A stretch of DNA of 64,000 bases from Spongilla lacustris (GCA_949361645.1 OX442428.1:1502084-1566083), one strand, 5' to 3'; counted from the first letter of the stretch, positions 1-11,939 are shown. Notes: generated from the sequence alone by a model not told the origin. Numbers and translations: made by a program.

Positions 1-325
1 CCCACTTTCCCGCTATCCAAGTATAGGCTTGTGTTGTAACTACAACAGGGGCCTTCTAGGTATATGGTCAGCTTTCAATCAGACAATGCAGCACGTTTCA
101 TAATTTGCACTTGTTCACATGTGATTTTATGTCAAGTGCTATTGGTAAGCATCAAAGATTGAGGCCCGCCCCTCCAACACATTCTTTGCAGCAATATGTG
201 ATCTAACTGGAGAGTATGCCAACTTAAAAGATGGTGCATGTCTAGGCTTCTCTAAACATCTTTTTGTGGTGACCAACATCAGAGAGCATGTTTACTAGTC
301 TTGCAAACCACTGCAAAAAGCTATG

Positions 326-456
326 TCTTTGATCAGTGGAGGTGAAGATACATGTACTTCTTTGATCAGTGGAGGTGAGCATACTTCTTTGATCAGTGGA
401 GGTGGGAATAATTTACTTTAATAAGTGGAGGTGCACATACTTGATCAGTGAGGTGT
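326..456. repeat. Imperfect short tandem repeat (TTTGATCAGTGGAGGTG)
   Basis: About five imperfect copies of a TTTGATCAGTGGAGGTG block are separated by short variable spacers. They lie downstream of the last visible exon of the minus-strand receptor gene, in an intron or flank. No coding sense is seen. Confidence 0.7.
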
Positions 457-605
457 TTCTAATTCCTTTTTCGAAGCCTGTCTTAATTGTCATATTCTCC
501 TTCAAGTACTAGATTATCGATTTTATAATACATGTGCACTGTGTATATTACTTGTTTTGCCAAAATTATCCAGACTTGTAGGGTCTGGGAACACCATCAT
601 GGTAT

Positions 606-866
606 TTATAATACTATGCTTATAAATACATGTAATAATACTATGCTTATAAATACATGTAATAATACTATGCTTATAAATACATGTAATAATACTATGC
701 TTATAAATACATGTAATAATACTATGCTTATAAATACATGTAATAATACTATGCTTATAAATACATGTAATAATACTATGCTTATAAATACATGTAATAA
801 TACTATGCTTATAAATACATGTAATAATACTATGCTTATAAATACATGTAATAATAATAAATACAC
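606..866. repeat. 27-bp tandem repeat, about 9.5 copies
   Basis: A 27-bp AT-rich unit containing ACTATGCTTATAAATACATG repeats almost perfectly. Because 27 is a multiple of three, reading frames stay open on both strands; these are artefacts of periodicity rather than genes. It is present in only one of the tandem 1.6-kb receptor units, so it arose or expanded after the unit duplicated. Confidence 0.9.
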
Positions 867-957
867 GTATCCTTAAAATAGCCCCCTCGAATTATTTTCT
901 AGCCATTACCAACCTTGTGCCCCGCCCATGCATTCACAAATGGGACAGTGAACTTAC

Positions 958-1255
958 CACAATTGCAGTTATTAAGGTAAGAACCAGTTGGACAGCTGGT
1001 GGGACAAGGAGTATCACACAGTGCTCCAGTGTACCCAGGAGGACATGTGCACACTGATCCACTGCAGGTGCCTCCATTTTGACACTGACATGCTGTGAGG
1101 GTTGGAATGTACATGTAAGTTGTAGGTAAGTAATAAACATGTCACCAGCTTACTTGTACAAGAGGTCCCTCCATACACCACACTTCCACTGCAATCACAT
1201 GTACATGTAGCACTTCTCAGCACACCACCATTCTGACAGCTTAGGCTGCAAGGTA
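958..1255 (-). CDS. EGF exon pair 4 (last in window)
   Basis: Exons 1154-1255 and 958-1092 keep the open 102-nt and 135-nt structure. The first has a GGTSCTS end where others have GGTTCTS. The second ends [13 protein letters not shown] before a G|GTAAGT donor. Further exons must lie left of the window because the reading frame stays open at phase 1. Confidence 0.75.
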
Positions 1256-4200
1256 CTGTAGGGGGATGGTAGTATCAGTGGTAGATGCATCAGACAATAA
1301 TGGAATGCTGATACACCATCAGGAAGGGACATAAGGCACTAATTGAACACTGATCATAAATGTTATTAAGTGTAGGCATGTGCTATATCCGTACATATTT
1401 ACACTAGAATCCTATCAAGATGTGCACTGTTTAGATATTAGTGTTTTGAACTCCCAAGGTGTTTACAATGTGCACTGCTGCTGCTAGACTCCACAGAATA
1501 CATGAATTTTGGGTGGAGCTAAGCTAAGATCATTCAGTACTCTTTTGTTGAAATAGCCATGAGATTGTCTAATACATTAATATTGCAATTCCTTCTCCAT
1601 ATGACAATATTGGTCAGCAATTCATTAATTCAGGTAAAATAGCATCAAAGCCGAAATTATTTCCACCACTTCCTTTAATAGATATCCTTCACATCACATC
1701 AGTAAACCAGCAGAGCCTGATCTACAAAGTAATCAGAAGTTATGGCAAAGAAAGGGGAAACCTATCTTACAGTTGCTCCCTATAGCAGCTCAAAAGGAGG
1801 TGTGCTTTCTCTTGATACCAAGTTAACAAATGATTCCACGATTTGTGACTTATAATACCTTTCTGGCCAAATTTTGTTACTTTCCAAATGATGTTTGGTG
1901 TATTTTGTTACAACAGGGACAGCCACAACCACCGTCCAGGTCGCTGTGTATATGGTCAGCTTTCAATCAGTGCAGGCTATTTCATCATGCCCTTGTGATT
2001 TTATGCCAAGCACAATTGGCAAGCATCAGGCCTGACCCCCAACACATGATCTATTCACTGAAATTCTTTGCAGCACATATGGCTAGCTGAAGAGTATGCC
2101 AACTTAAGAGATGGTGCATGTCTAGGCTTCTCTAACAACGTTTCTGAGGGATGGATGTGTTTATAACTCCATTTTTGAAGCCTCCTACCACAGCTCAGTT
2201 TAATTTGTGTCAGAATTCTCATATACTACTATTATCAATTTTGTAATACATGTGCACTGCATCTAGTACTCATTTTTTTAATTATCCAGCTCAAATTCTA
2301 ACTTGTAGGGTCTGGGGACATGGTCATGGTATTGTCAATTCAGTCTGCTAGGGTTATAGCTATGTGTGGTCTGGGGACTCATCATTGTATTATCAATGTT
2401 ATGTATATGTATCCAATTCACGGTACTGACGTTAATGTGAGTTCATGATACAGCACATTAGTACATGTATCCTTAAAATGGCTCCGGAATTGGTTTCTAG
2501 CCACGCTCTTCTTGTACCCATGCAGTCATAAATGGGACAGTGAACTTACCACAGTTGCAGTTATTAAGGTAATAACCAGTTTGACAGCTGGTGGGACAAG
2601 GAGTCTCACACAATGCTCCAGTGTACCCAGGTGGACATGTGCACACTGATCCACTGCAGGTGCCTCCATTTTGACACTGACATGCTGTGAGGGTTGGAAT
2701 GTACATGCAAGTTGTAGGTAAGTAATAAACATGTCTCCAGCTTACTTGTACAAGTAGTCCCTCCATACACCACACTTCCACTGCAATCACATGTACATGT
2801 AGCACTTCTCAGCACACCACCATTCTGACAGCTCAGGCTGCAAGGTACTGTAGGGGGGATGGTGGTGTCAGTGGTAGATGCATCAGACAATGATGCAAAG
2901 CTGATACACCATCATGCAGGAAGAGACATGAAGCACTTATAGAACAACATAAATATTATTAAGTCTAGGCATGTGCTATATCCATACATATTTACACTAG
3001 AATCCTATCTAGGTGTGCATTTGTTTAGATATTGGTGTTTTGAACTCCCAAGGTGTTTACAATGTGCACTGCTTCCTTGTCATGCAGCTAGACTCCACAG
3101 GATACATGGGTGGAGCTAAGTTATGAAATAGCCATGAGATTGTCTAATTCTGGAAACCATTAATATTGTCTCTCTCCATATGGCAATATTGGTCAGAAGT
3201 TTATTAAATCTGGTAAAGGAGTATCAAAGCAGCAATTATATTCCACCAATAGATATCCTTCACTTCCCATAAACCAGAACATAGCCTGGCCTACAAAGTA
3301 ATCAAAACTTATGGCAAAGAAAAGGGAAACCTATATTACAGTTGCTCCCTATAACAGTTCAAAAGGAGGTGTGCCTCCTCTTGATACCAAGTTAACAAAT
3401 GAGTGCATGGTTTGTGACTTATAACACCTTTCTGTTCACTATCCAAATGGTGTTTGGCATATTTTGTTACAACAGGGACAGCCACAACCACCATCCAAGT
3501 CGCTGTGTATATGGTCAGCTTTCAATGCAGGCTGTTTCATCATGCACTTGTTCACATGTGATTTTATGCCAAGCACATTTGGCAAGCATCAGAGTGAGGC
3601 CTCCCCCCACCCACCAACACATCCACTGAAATTCTTTGCCATATATGTGGTCTAGCTGAAGAGTATGCTAACTTGATGGTGCATGTCTAGGCTTCTCTAA
3701 ACAAGGTTTCTGTGGTGACCAACATCAGAGAGCATGCTTGTTAGACTTGCAACCCAATGCCAAAACCTATCAACATACTTCTGCTACCATCTGCCATAAC
3801 CTACACAAAAATTAATTGCTTATCTATGACTGACCTGAAAGATGGATAGCATACTGTGTTTAAACTCCATTTTTGAAGCCTCCTACCACAGCTCAGAGGG
3901 CTACTATTATCAATTTTATAATATATGTGCATGGCATCTTTCACTCGTTTTTTCAAAACTACCTAGCTCGGATTCAGACTGTAATTGTGATAGGATTCTA
4001 ATGATATCTGTGGTCTGGGGACCCATCATGGTATTGTCAATGTTATGTATATGTATCCAATTCGCAGTTAGCACATACGTAAATGTAACGGCTCTGGAAT
4101 TTGTTTCTAGCCATGCCCATCTCGTGCCCATGCATTCACAGATGGGACAGTGAACCTACCACAGTTGCAGTTATTAAGGTAATAACCAGTTGGACAGCTG

Positions 4201-7200
4201 GTGGGACAAGGAGTATCACACAATGCTCCAGTGTACCCAGGAGGACATGTGCACACTGATCCACTGCAGGTGCCTCCATTTTGACACTGACATGCTGTGA
4301 GGGTTGGAATGTACATGTAAGTTGTAGGTAAGCAATAAACATGTCACCAGCTTACTTGTACAAGTGGTCCCTCCATACACCACACTTCCACTGCAATCAC
4401 ATGTACATGTAGCACTTCTCAGCACACCACCATTCTGACAGCTTAGGCTGCAAGGTACTATAGGGGGGATGGTGGTGTCAGTGTTAGATGCATCAGACAA
4501 TGATGCAAAGCTGATACACCATGAGGAAGGGACATAAGGCACTTATTGAACAACCCAAATGTTAAGTCTATGCTTTTGCTATTTCTGGACATATTTACAA
4601 AACATTCCTATGGAACATAGAATATCAATGTCATTGTCAAATGCAGCCTACTCTAGGACAATTGGAATTATTTCTTTATGTGGCAATATTGGTCAGCAGT
4701 TTATTAAATAAGATAAAGAGCATGAAGGAAGCAATTAATTAATCCAACACTTCCTTCACATCAGAATTTATAGTATACTGGAGACATCAAAGAAAAGGAA
4801 ACCTATTTTACACTTGCTCTCTAGCAGCCACAAAGGAAGTATTCTCATTACATCAGGGGCAGCCCCAATCACTTTCTCTTTCCAAACTAATCAAGGTTAA
4901 TGTCTAACTTGCATTCTAATAACTGCACAACAGCTTCATACACGTCACTGTAAGTAATTATATGTAAGGTGCGTGAAATACCCATATTACTGTGTGCCAA
5001 TTTTGCACACCGTATAATGGCATCCAGTGAATAAAAACCACGAACAGCCTTCAATAATCCACTTAGAAGAAGAAAAAAAAAAACATAAGGAAAAAAAAAA
5101 GACATTACCAGAATTACAACCCGAAAATTATGCTTCACACACAGAACCATTATATACTAGCTCATTGCAGCCTTGCTTGCAGCAGATAGAATTGTTCATC
5201 TGTTTGCATGGAAAGAATCTAAATGTATTTGTGCCATTGTACTTATGTGGAATGAAAACTACATGCTTGCATCTTTAAGCAGAGGGCATGCAATAGAAAG
5301 GTTTGTCTTCATTGAATCTACATGCATGTACAAATTAAATTTATTTTATTTTAATGCATAGCTTTTGGCTACTCCTATATAGTATCTAAATTAAACACCT
5401 GGAACAGAGACAAACTACTGCAGCAAAGATTGTGGATTTCAGTTCCACTTCATCATATGCGAGTGGCATGTGCAGTTATGGGCGAATGGCTGTATCATAT
5501 ACTGGATGTCTCAGGAAAGCCAATTTGCAATAGTTTTGCTTCTTATAATGGAATTGGTCTGTTATTAATCCCTATTGTCTATGGTCACTGACGCTGTCCC
5601 GCAAATCTTGAGCTCTATGTCATGCCTGGCATCGTTCCTCTCAGCCGCTTTAGTTTTTTTATCAGGCCACTATATTCAATGCCATTCCTTATGCAATTTC
5701 GTTTTTCCAAACTGCTCAATGTTAATGTCTAACTACATACACATAACAATGTAACAGCTGATTACACATAAGTATTAGTAATTATTGCATGAAGCACCTT
5801 ACGTAAATGGGCAACAGCTGCTTAGCCCTATTTTTGGCATGCCAATTGTGCATAACTTACAAAGGCATCAGGCAAAAGAATTAAATTTTAAAAACAAACA
5901 ACATCGCTCACTGTATACGATTACATAACCTACTAAGAAGAAAAAAAAAACAAATCCACCAAGGTCCATACAAGAATTGGAACCTGCTGCACACACACCT
6001 ACACACATACACACTCCAACTTATACATGCATAATTGATGGCTACTTAATAATGATGATTTCTTGTTCTATAAACAAGCATTGCATTGCCGGTAACATAG
6101 GCGCACGTATTCACTTACTTGCACATAGATCATGCATACAATAAACTATGAAAGCAATTAGCACCTACCACAGTTGCAGTTATTAACGTAGTAACCAGTT
6201 TGACAGCTGGTGGGACAAGGAGTATCACACAATGCTCCAGTGTACCCAGGTGGACATGTGCACACTGATCCACTGCAGGTGCCGCCATTTTGACACTGAC
6301 ATGCTGTGAGGGTTGGAATGTACATGTAATTTGTAGGTAAGTAATAAACATGTCACCAACTCACTTGTACAAGTGGTCCCTCCATACACCACACTTCCAC
6401 TGCAGTTGCACCCACAGATATCACTTCTCAGCACACCACCATTCTGACAGGTCAGGCTGCAAGGTACTGTAGGGGGATGGTGGTGTCAGTGGTACCTGCA
6501 TCACACAATGATGCAAAGTTGATACACCATCAGGCTAGTTTATACGGCGCCTTGTCCCCGAAGGGGACTGGGGATGAGCTGGCTCAATTTTTTCAATTTC
6601 GACACGCAGTTTCATTCGAGAGTGTTTGGACAGCACCCAGGGTGTAATTTGACACCGGATTTGTGCTCCGGGTGGAAAGTTGGGTCCAACCGTGTGCTTC
6701 ATGCGACCCTATCTTTAAGCCATAAGGGGCCCTTCGGGCCCTCCCTATTTCCTCTCTCTCCTAACATACACATGCTTCGCATGTTTGGTATAGGAAGGGA
6801 CATAAGGTGCTCGTTGAACATCCCAAATGCATGTATTTTCAGTAAAATGTTTAAACATGTGTTTATAAGTTCCATTTTCTTCAGTTCCAGGTTCTGAGTT
6901 ATTGCACTTTTAGCCTAAATGTATGCATGCATAACTTTGAGGTGGAGGGAGGCACATACTGATAGCTTACAATCATTTCTCTCCCTTTGTTGTAGCTATC
7001 CCTTAAAAAGTTCCATTTTCCTCATGTTATGTTTTTTAATCATAACAGTGACATATGGTACAGGGGGGGACCTTAGAATACAGTACCCACTCAATCACAG
7101 AGAATATTCACAGCTCGACCATAGAGAAAATGAAGCGTACACATTGGTAACTAATCCAGTTGTATCAGTGTTCATACATGTAGAAACTGCTTTAAAAACT

Positions 7201-8847
7201 AAATTACACTTTAGCTGCGGAATTTCTCTATGACTGAGTGGGTACTGTGTATGCCACACTGAAATGCTACACGTGTATACTGAAACTGAATGACATTGCA
7301 GTGTACCAGTACTAGAATGAATGTACCTCTAATAACGAGCTGAGAGGCTTCATTTGGTTAGGCCTGCCCCCAACACATCCACTGAACGACATCTGTGATT
7401 TAGTTGGAGAATACACTACCAATTGCCAAACTAGTGCATTCCCTTTACACAAAGCTTCCGAGGTGACCAATATCAGAGAGCATTCTTAGCATATTTATTA
7501 GCCTTGCAACCCAATGCCAAAACCTATCAACATCCTTCTGCTACCACCTACTCCAAAATATACAATAATACTTGTGACAAGCTACCTGTGCCTGACACCA
7601 ATTGCGTCATTGTACCATTGCCTAATCACTAATTGCATAATCAAACATGTGTCATCTTGCACTAATTGCTCGATAGTGCAGTTACTGGGCAAATATACAC
7701 GTGCACTCACACACACACACATACACTCACACACAGACACACACAGACACTCACACACACACTCACACACACATACACACTCACTCACCACAGCTGCAGG
7801 TACTACTGTTGAGGTAAGAACCAGCAGGGCATGTAAGGATGCAGGTGGAGCAAAGTGGTCCAGAGTACCCAGGTGGACATGTGCATGTGCCCCCACTGCA
7901 GGTGCCTCCATTTTGACACAGACAGCCTACATGTAGACAAATGGTAACCTGATAACATTGAAGACTGCCACACTGTAGCTTACCTGAACAATCGCTTCCA
8001 GTGCTCACTGCAGTACAGTTACATGCACAGCTATCACTTCGTAGTGTGCCACCATTCTGACAGGTCAGGCTACAGGGTACTGGAGGGGGTGGGGCAGGTA
8101 TAGTTCAGGAATGTTGGAACACACTCCTGTTCTTACCACATGTGTTGTTCCCATCAGGATAAGATGATGGTGGACATGCAGTAGTACAGGTGATACCATC
8201 AGACAGGTAGTAATTGCAACAGACTGAGGTGAAGTTACTCCCGCTAGGGGGGAGGGATGTATCCGTTATGTAGCACAGTGGTTGAGCACATCCACTACAG
8301 GCTGAAAAACAAACATATCATTTGTACTTCACCTCATTGTATATAGTAACTAACCGCTGCAATGGTTGACCGTATCAGTCAACCGTGGTGGAGACATGAA
8401 GCCACTGTTTAGGCAGTAAGAACAGTCCGTTCTGTTAGTGGCATTGATTGCAGATGAATTCGTTGTCAGTGTCTGTAGGTTAAACAACGTTCGGTCCAAG
8501 ATGGGCGACGTAGCACTCCACACCGAGCTGACACACTCGAACTCGAACTGTCCGTACTGCGTTACTCCAGTATTTGAATTTGTATAGTACGCCACTATCG
8601 AGACGAAGCGATACTGGTTGCGTTCGCCAGAGCTTGACAGACACACGACGCGAAACATGAACCCCGCTGGCGACATCTGCAGCGTTATGGTTGCTGTTCC
8701 TTGTGCGCCATTTATGCTGTTGGCTATCAAGGTCGCCACTTGGGTGCTGGACGAAGGAGGACCGCTACATCCCGCCTGCTGGGCACCTATTTGCGATGCA
8801 AGACAACCCACAACTGCTACAAACAGCAATGCTCGCGATCGCTCCAT
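958..8847 (-). CDS. EGF-repeat receptor-like protein, 5' part (12 exons seen, 3' end off window)
   Basis: The start ATG is at 8847-8845. Exons inferred from GT-AG borders, all phase 1, are 8355-8847, 8137-8301, 7984-8079, 7789-7926, 6365-6466, 6169-6303, 4356-4457, 4160-4294, 2746-2847, 2550-2684, 1154-1255 and 958-1092. Every internal exon is a multiple of three, which supports the model. The product begins with a signal peptide and a novel domain of about 140 residues. Two cysteine-rich modules follow, then EGF-like repeats with the CQCQNGGTC and CTCPPGYTG signatures. The visible part codes for about 613 residues. It is likely a secreted or membrane-anchored recognition or adhesion protein. 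No membrane helix is visible because the gene leaves the window at base 1. The complete plus-strand paralogue at 50618-58691 ends in a membrane anchor, so this one may too. The ligand is unknown. Confidence 0.8.
2550..2847 (-). CDS. EGF exon pair 3
   Basis: Exons 2746-2847 and 2550-2684 repeat the 102-nt and 135-nt pattern. Differences from pair 2 are few, such as [12 protein letters not shown] in place of [12 protein letters not shown]. Flanking intron sequence also matches pairs 2 and 4, which shows that the whole unit was copied and not only the exons. Confidence 0.75.
4160..4457 (-). CDS. EGF exon pair 2
   Basis: Exons 4356-4457 and 4160-4294 have the same lengths and phases as the neighbouring pairs. 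The first encodes the [16 protein letters not shown] type of module. The second encodes [22 protein letters not shown] and [16 protein letters not shown]. The acceptor of the first exon is CTATAG, where the other copies have CTGTAG or CTACAG. No stop codon or frameshift is seen. Confidence 0.75.
4858..6125 (-). other. Intron between EGF pairs 1 and 2
   Basis: This is non-coding, A-rich sequence with a run of alternating A tracts near 5070-5100. Two loosely similar stretches (about 4890-5060 and 5710-5880, sharing TTAATGTCTAACT and TGCCAATT) suggest an old local duplication. I see no gene. Confidence 0.5.
6169..6466 (-). CDS. EGF exon pair 1 (most diverged copy)
   Basis: The pair consists of 6365-6466 (102 nt; [13 protein letters not shown], then a Gly-rich [11 protein letters not shown] segment) and 6169-6303 (135 nt; [38 protein letters not shown]). 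Here the CTCDC motif of the other copies reads CGCNC. The acceptors are CTACAG and CTCACAG. The intron between the two exons is only 61 bp and is conserved in all pairs. Confidence 0.75.
6538..6800. other. GC-rich insertion with two hairpins in intron
   Basis: A patch of different base composition lies in an otherwise AT-rich intron. It contains TGTCCCCGAAGGGGAC (near 6552) and GGGGCCCTTCGGGCCC (near 6724), both near-perfect stem-loops. It looks like an inserted short element, but I could not identify termini or a promoter box. Confidence 0.4.
7081..7247. mobile_element. 167-bp TIR element (mariner-like MITE) in receptor intron
   Basis: The terminal inverted repeats read CAGTACCCACTCAATCACAG at the left and the near-complement ending TGAGTGGGTACTG at the right, about 25 bp each. 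TA precedes the left end and TG follows the right, consistent with a decayed TA target duplication. It is non-coding and non-autonomous. Confidence 0.6.
7703..7790. repeat. (CA)n-rich microsatellite
   Basis: Interrupted CA/CT dinucleotide repeat abutting the donor of receptor exon 4. On the coding strand it is a TG-rich run starting right at the splice site. Confidence 0.85.
7789..8079 (-). CDS. Receptor exons 3 and 4: EGF-like modules
   Basis: Exon 3 (7984-8079, 96 nt) encodes a half-EGF-like unit starting [13 protein letters not shown] with spaced C-x-C pairs. Exon 4 (7789-7926, 138 nt) encodes [22 protein letters not shown] and a second cysteine set ending STCSCG. Both are phase 1-1, typical of shuffled EGF exons. 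The exon 4 donor (G|GTGAGT) runs straight into a CA-rich microsatellite, which could affect splicing. Confidence 0.8.
8137..8301 (-). CDS. Receptor exon 2: Cys-rich module
   Basis: This 165-nt phase 1-1 exon encodes a module beginning CSGCAQPLC and ending near PDGNNTC. It has two adjacent cysteines (VCCNYY) and sequons NFT and NNT. The acceptor is TTTTTCAG and the donor is G|GTAAGA. It matches the second exon of the plus-strand paralogue in length and phase. The fold is not assigned. Confidence 0.8.
8355..8847 (-). CDS. Receptor exon 1: signal peptide and N-terminal domain
   Basis: The exon starts [19 protein letters not shown]; a hydrophobic core and an A-Q-Q region fit signal peptidase cleavage near residue 23. 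It then encodes about 140 residues rich in Ser/Thr with scattered cysteines and N-linked glycosylation sequons (NSS, NAT, NRT). I do not recognise the domain. The donor is CG|GTTAGT at phase 1. The paralogous exon at 50618-51107 differs at a minority of positions and lacks one serine. The following 53-bp intron is also almost identical in the two genes. Confidence 0.85.
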
Positions 8848-9339
8848 CTCCTTCGTATCGTACTGTTAGCAATAACTATAGTATTTTATACTGCACTGTG
8901 AACGGTGACAGATATATCTAATAAGGCCTAATAAAATCAAGTCTTTTGATCTTGCTTTGTACTCGGTACAAAAGAGTGAAATATCTCGCGTGACCACTAG
9001 CGGCGCGGAATTAGTGGCGTGGGCGTATACACCTTGGGATAGCTCCCAGATTAGATCACATTACTGTGTAGTCTAAGTGATGGAGGAAGTCAACAGAGGC
9101 CGGGGTGCGAGGTAGAGCAGAGACGCAGCAGTTTATACAGTAAGCCAAACAGCCAAACACATCGCACATACGGGTGCCAGGATATCGATATAATTATACA
9201 AAATTATTAATATTGCTTTAACTGTACATGTACATGTAGGTGTATATATATAATTCTTATACACACAATGTATTAGTTATTTCTGTGTATTATTTGTATT
9301 TAATTATAAATATTATTTACAATAATTATTAATACATAT
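8848..9339 (-). promoter_or_regulatory. Upstream region of the minus-strand receptor gene
   Basis: No open frame of note is present. AT-rich sequence lies directly upstream of the ATG (8850-8895, with TATAGTATTTTATAC), followed by a GC-richer block near 9000-9130. Promoter function is inferred only from position; no firm core promoter element was identified. Confidence 0.35.
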
Positions 9340-9730
9340 GGGACAGTTTCCGAGAAAATTGCGCTTCGCATATACTTGTATAAATAAAATTGCCTTGCAT
9401 TTGAGTCGCTTTAAATTCCGAACGTAACGTTAAGGCAATCGACTTCCTATTTTCAACACTTCATACTACACCATTTCTCTATGTAAAAAATATATTTTGG
9501 GGTCTTGCACAGTTGCACTTGCTCGGTGCCAGTATTGCAACGTTCGATACCCCCCGAGTTCAAACCCACCATAAATTTCTTCAGGAATAATATAGCTATC
9601 GATTTGTTCTGTTCGTTAATTTGTTATGTTACATGTATCCGTTACGGAGACGCAGTTGAACAAACTACTTGCACATTTTCGCGCTCGATTCGCGCCAATG
9701 ATTTGCGTCCCACTTTAGCTCTATGTTAGA
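9340..9730 (+). repeat. Dispersed repeat copy (GGGACAGT...TTCGCGCCAATGAT family)
   Basis: This matches the left half of the foldback at 38281-38990 over about 380 bp. Shared blocks are GGGACAGTTTCCGA, CCTATTTTCAACACTTCATA, GCCAGTATTGCAACGTTC and CGCGCCAATGAT. Related pieces lie at 10274 (start only), 16070-16580 and 33605-33810. It is a single arm only, so it is a truncated copy. Non-coding. Confidence 0.7.
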
Positions 9731-9834
9731 ACATTGGAATGCAATTAGTGTTTATTACACATGACGTCAACATCCGGAGTACATTCTTATGGTACCATGG
9801 AGTGCGTGATTGATTCTCGCGTGTGTTGGCTTAG

Positions 9835-10080
9835 TTGGCTTCAAACTCTTTGAGATTTGAGGTAAGAATGATGAATGCAGTATGGAGGACCCCTCTAGGT
9901 ACATGCTGTGAGCATGCTTCGCATTCTCGTTCAAAGTTTCTGTCTTGTGAATTCATTAGCGAAAAACCCAGTACTTCGGTTGAACTAACACAAGACGATA
10001 TACTCGGAGCATCACTAAATGAGCCATTCCATAGCATTCTAAAAGTGCGCACTTTCACACCTACGCAGGCAAATGGATAG
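9835..10080 (+). pseudogene. Possible first exon of a transposon-type protein (DI-GASL motif)
   Basis: An open frame reads through ELTQDDILGASLNEPF and ends in TAG near 10080. The D-D-I-x-G-A-S-L-x-E-P-F pattern resembles the region that precedes a SAP-like segment in proteins common in sponge, cnidarian and fish transposon-derived genes. That comparison is from memory and was not searched. The expected tryptophan-rich helix does not follow. In-frame ATG codons are at 9868 and 9871, and a consensus donor (GAG|GTAAGA) lies just before them. It is either a relic or a single exon. Confidence 0.3.
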
Positions 10081-11354
10081 GATGGTAGATTCCAGGAAGC
10101 AATAGTGCTATTCTTCTCACATAAATAAAAATACGATAATGTATTCGTGACAAGCTATAGACCACTATAACAAGGAATTGAAAAACGGATGTACTCCGGA
10201 TGTAACGTCGCTCTAATTATGACGTCACTTTGACGGTCCACCTAATTACGTAAGCATTTATTCCGAACAGTATATGGGACAGTGTCCAGCAAAATCGGGC
10301 TTGTGGGGGTTATAATGTAGGTACTTGAACAAAATTTTCAAAATAGATATCATCGTATAACTATCATATTAGGCATTCAGAAAATGGAGTTATAAAGCGC
10401 CAAAGACAATTTTATGCGTGACCGCTAATGTACGCGGTTTGATTGGGGACTGAAAATAAAAACTGTGACGGTTACGCTTGGTTTAGATGTATCTACGGAA
10501 GAATGATATATAATCACTTGAAACTTTTTATACATCTCTGGTACACACTTCTATCATATATTATGTACCTAATTGTCAATTGCATTCATAGAAAGGTCAC
10601 CAGTGACCAAATCCACTAATATCGCCCACAAAGTCATATTTAAGTTATAGCGTGTTCTCGTTCTTCTGTTTCAAGCAGTCACTTTTGCAATTTTATATTT
10701 TCCCGAGGTCTTAACTGAAATTATATGACCATCATACATAAGATTTTGGCCATCAATAAACTATATATATATATGCGCAAAGTATAGGTCGCTTTTGATA
10801 TTGAATTTGCTTGACCTCTATAGTTGGATCTGGAAACTCATTATACAAATCCATTCAAAAATGAGCTTAATTTTTTTCTCTCCAGTTTCCTTCTAAAACT
10901 TGCATCTTTCTTTTTTTTTCTTTCTACACAACGCATCTGTTGAATATAAACAATATGTGCTTTGTTTTGCCCTTTGAGCCTGTATGATAGAAAATGCAAT
11001 AACTGTGTCTTGCTTTGCTTGACTTTTATATAAGAAAGCCATGCCATAGTACCATTGATTTTACTTTATACAATTCCATCAACAAATCCATTTCATGCTC
11101 TTCGGAGATGAAAGTCAGACAGAGCTAAAGTGTACTCTGCAAACATGTTATGCACTGGAGCTGAGCTGCATTGGGCAGATAATTCAGGAGAAAGGTTGGA
11201 ACTTTCCTTCAAGGTATTCATTCAACTGCATATCCTTTACTTCTCTGGCTCACTTCAACCACTATTTTGCACACTTTGAAGTACTGTTTCAAAAGGATCT
11301 AATGGCATATCAAACATATCAGATCTTGTCTCTAACGCTAGCACTTCAGCTCTT
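10081..11354. other. Non-coding stretch
   Basis: AT-rich sequence with a partial start of the GGGACAGT repeat family near 10274, a TA run at 10765-10775 and poly-pyrimidine tracts near 10880-10925. No convincing gene is present. The plus-strand open frame from 11095 lies opposite a coding-like minus-strand relic and is probably its shadow. Confidence 0.45.
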
Positions 11355-11933
11355 TTACAAGTTTTGCAAACAAGTTCTGATGTACAATATGATACCAAGG
11401 TTCTTGAGATGTTGGTTGTACAGCTGCTGCATCCATGGGTCAGTCACTAATTTTTCCATCAAGCCTAGTGCTTGCAACTGCAGCAAGATCTGTTCATTTT
11501 TCATGTCCTTCTGAAATGCTGAATGAAAACCTGTTAAGCAACGACAAGTATTTTAAGGTTTCTCTTTCAGATAAAAGAAAACAGCTGCAAGATTAAACAT
11601 GACATGTTGACTGAGGCAGTTTTGTGAGTCTTCAGATTCAGAAAGTAGATTATTTTACTGCTGCTCTCAGAAGCTCAACAATTTAATTCCAAGCTCTTGT
11701 TTTTTTTCATTTAAACGTAGAACTGGTCTCTTTAAAGCATCAATGTTAATGATATGCCTTCCTTGCAATAAGGCCAGTATTTCAGCAGCTTCATTTGCAT
11801 TTCTGTTACTTAGCTTGTTGAACACATAAAGCACTAAACCATTCCTGATAAATGGGACTAGTAGTACATTATTTCCACTGATATTATTCTTAAAACCATC
11901 AATGTATGCCGTCAAGTCATTAGAAGTCTTCAT
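11355..11933 (-). pseudogene. Two coding-like segments of an unrecognised protein
   Basis: Segment 1 (11667-11933) has an acceptable amino-acid mix and contains NANEAAEILALLQGRH. Segment 2 (11355-11516, preceded by a TTTTCATTCAG acceptor-like site) contains KNEQILLQLQALGLMEKLV and TDPWMQQLYNQHLKNLG. Below 11355 the sequence still looks protein-like but only with frame changes. I do not recognise the family. A decayed transposon gene or an unexpressed host exon pair are both possible. Confidence 0.3.
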
Positions 11934-11939
11934 TGTGCT

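Larger units (their letters stand above)
1..4830 (-). repeat. Tandem segmental duplication carrying paired EGF-like exons
   Basis: Exons and introns repeat together. The paired exons recur at 958-1255, 2550-2847 and 4160-4457, 1.59 and 1.61 kb apart. Intronic landmarks such as ACAACAGGGACAGCCACAAC (1910 and 3470, degraded near 43) and TATATGGTCAGCTTTCAATC recur in the same order. A fourth, more diverged pair is at 6169-6466. The array continues off the left edge. This is exon-pair amplification by unequal crossing over; copy number outside the window is unknown. Confidence 0.85.

Noticed and set aside
606..866. Open frames on both strands through the 27-bp repeat (114 and 86 aa)
   Set aside because: Frame openness follows from a 27-bp period without stops. 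No unique sequence is coded and only one of the duplicated receptor units has the repeat.
11095..11514. 139-codon plus-strand frame
   Set aside because: It lies opposite minus-strand segments with better coding character and has no recognisable motif.
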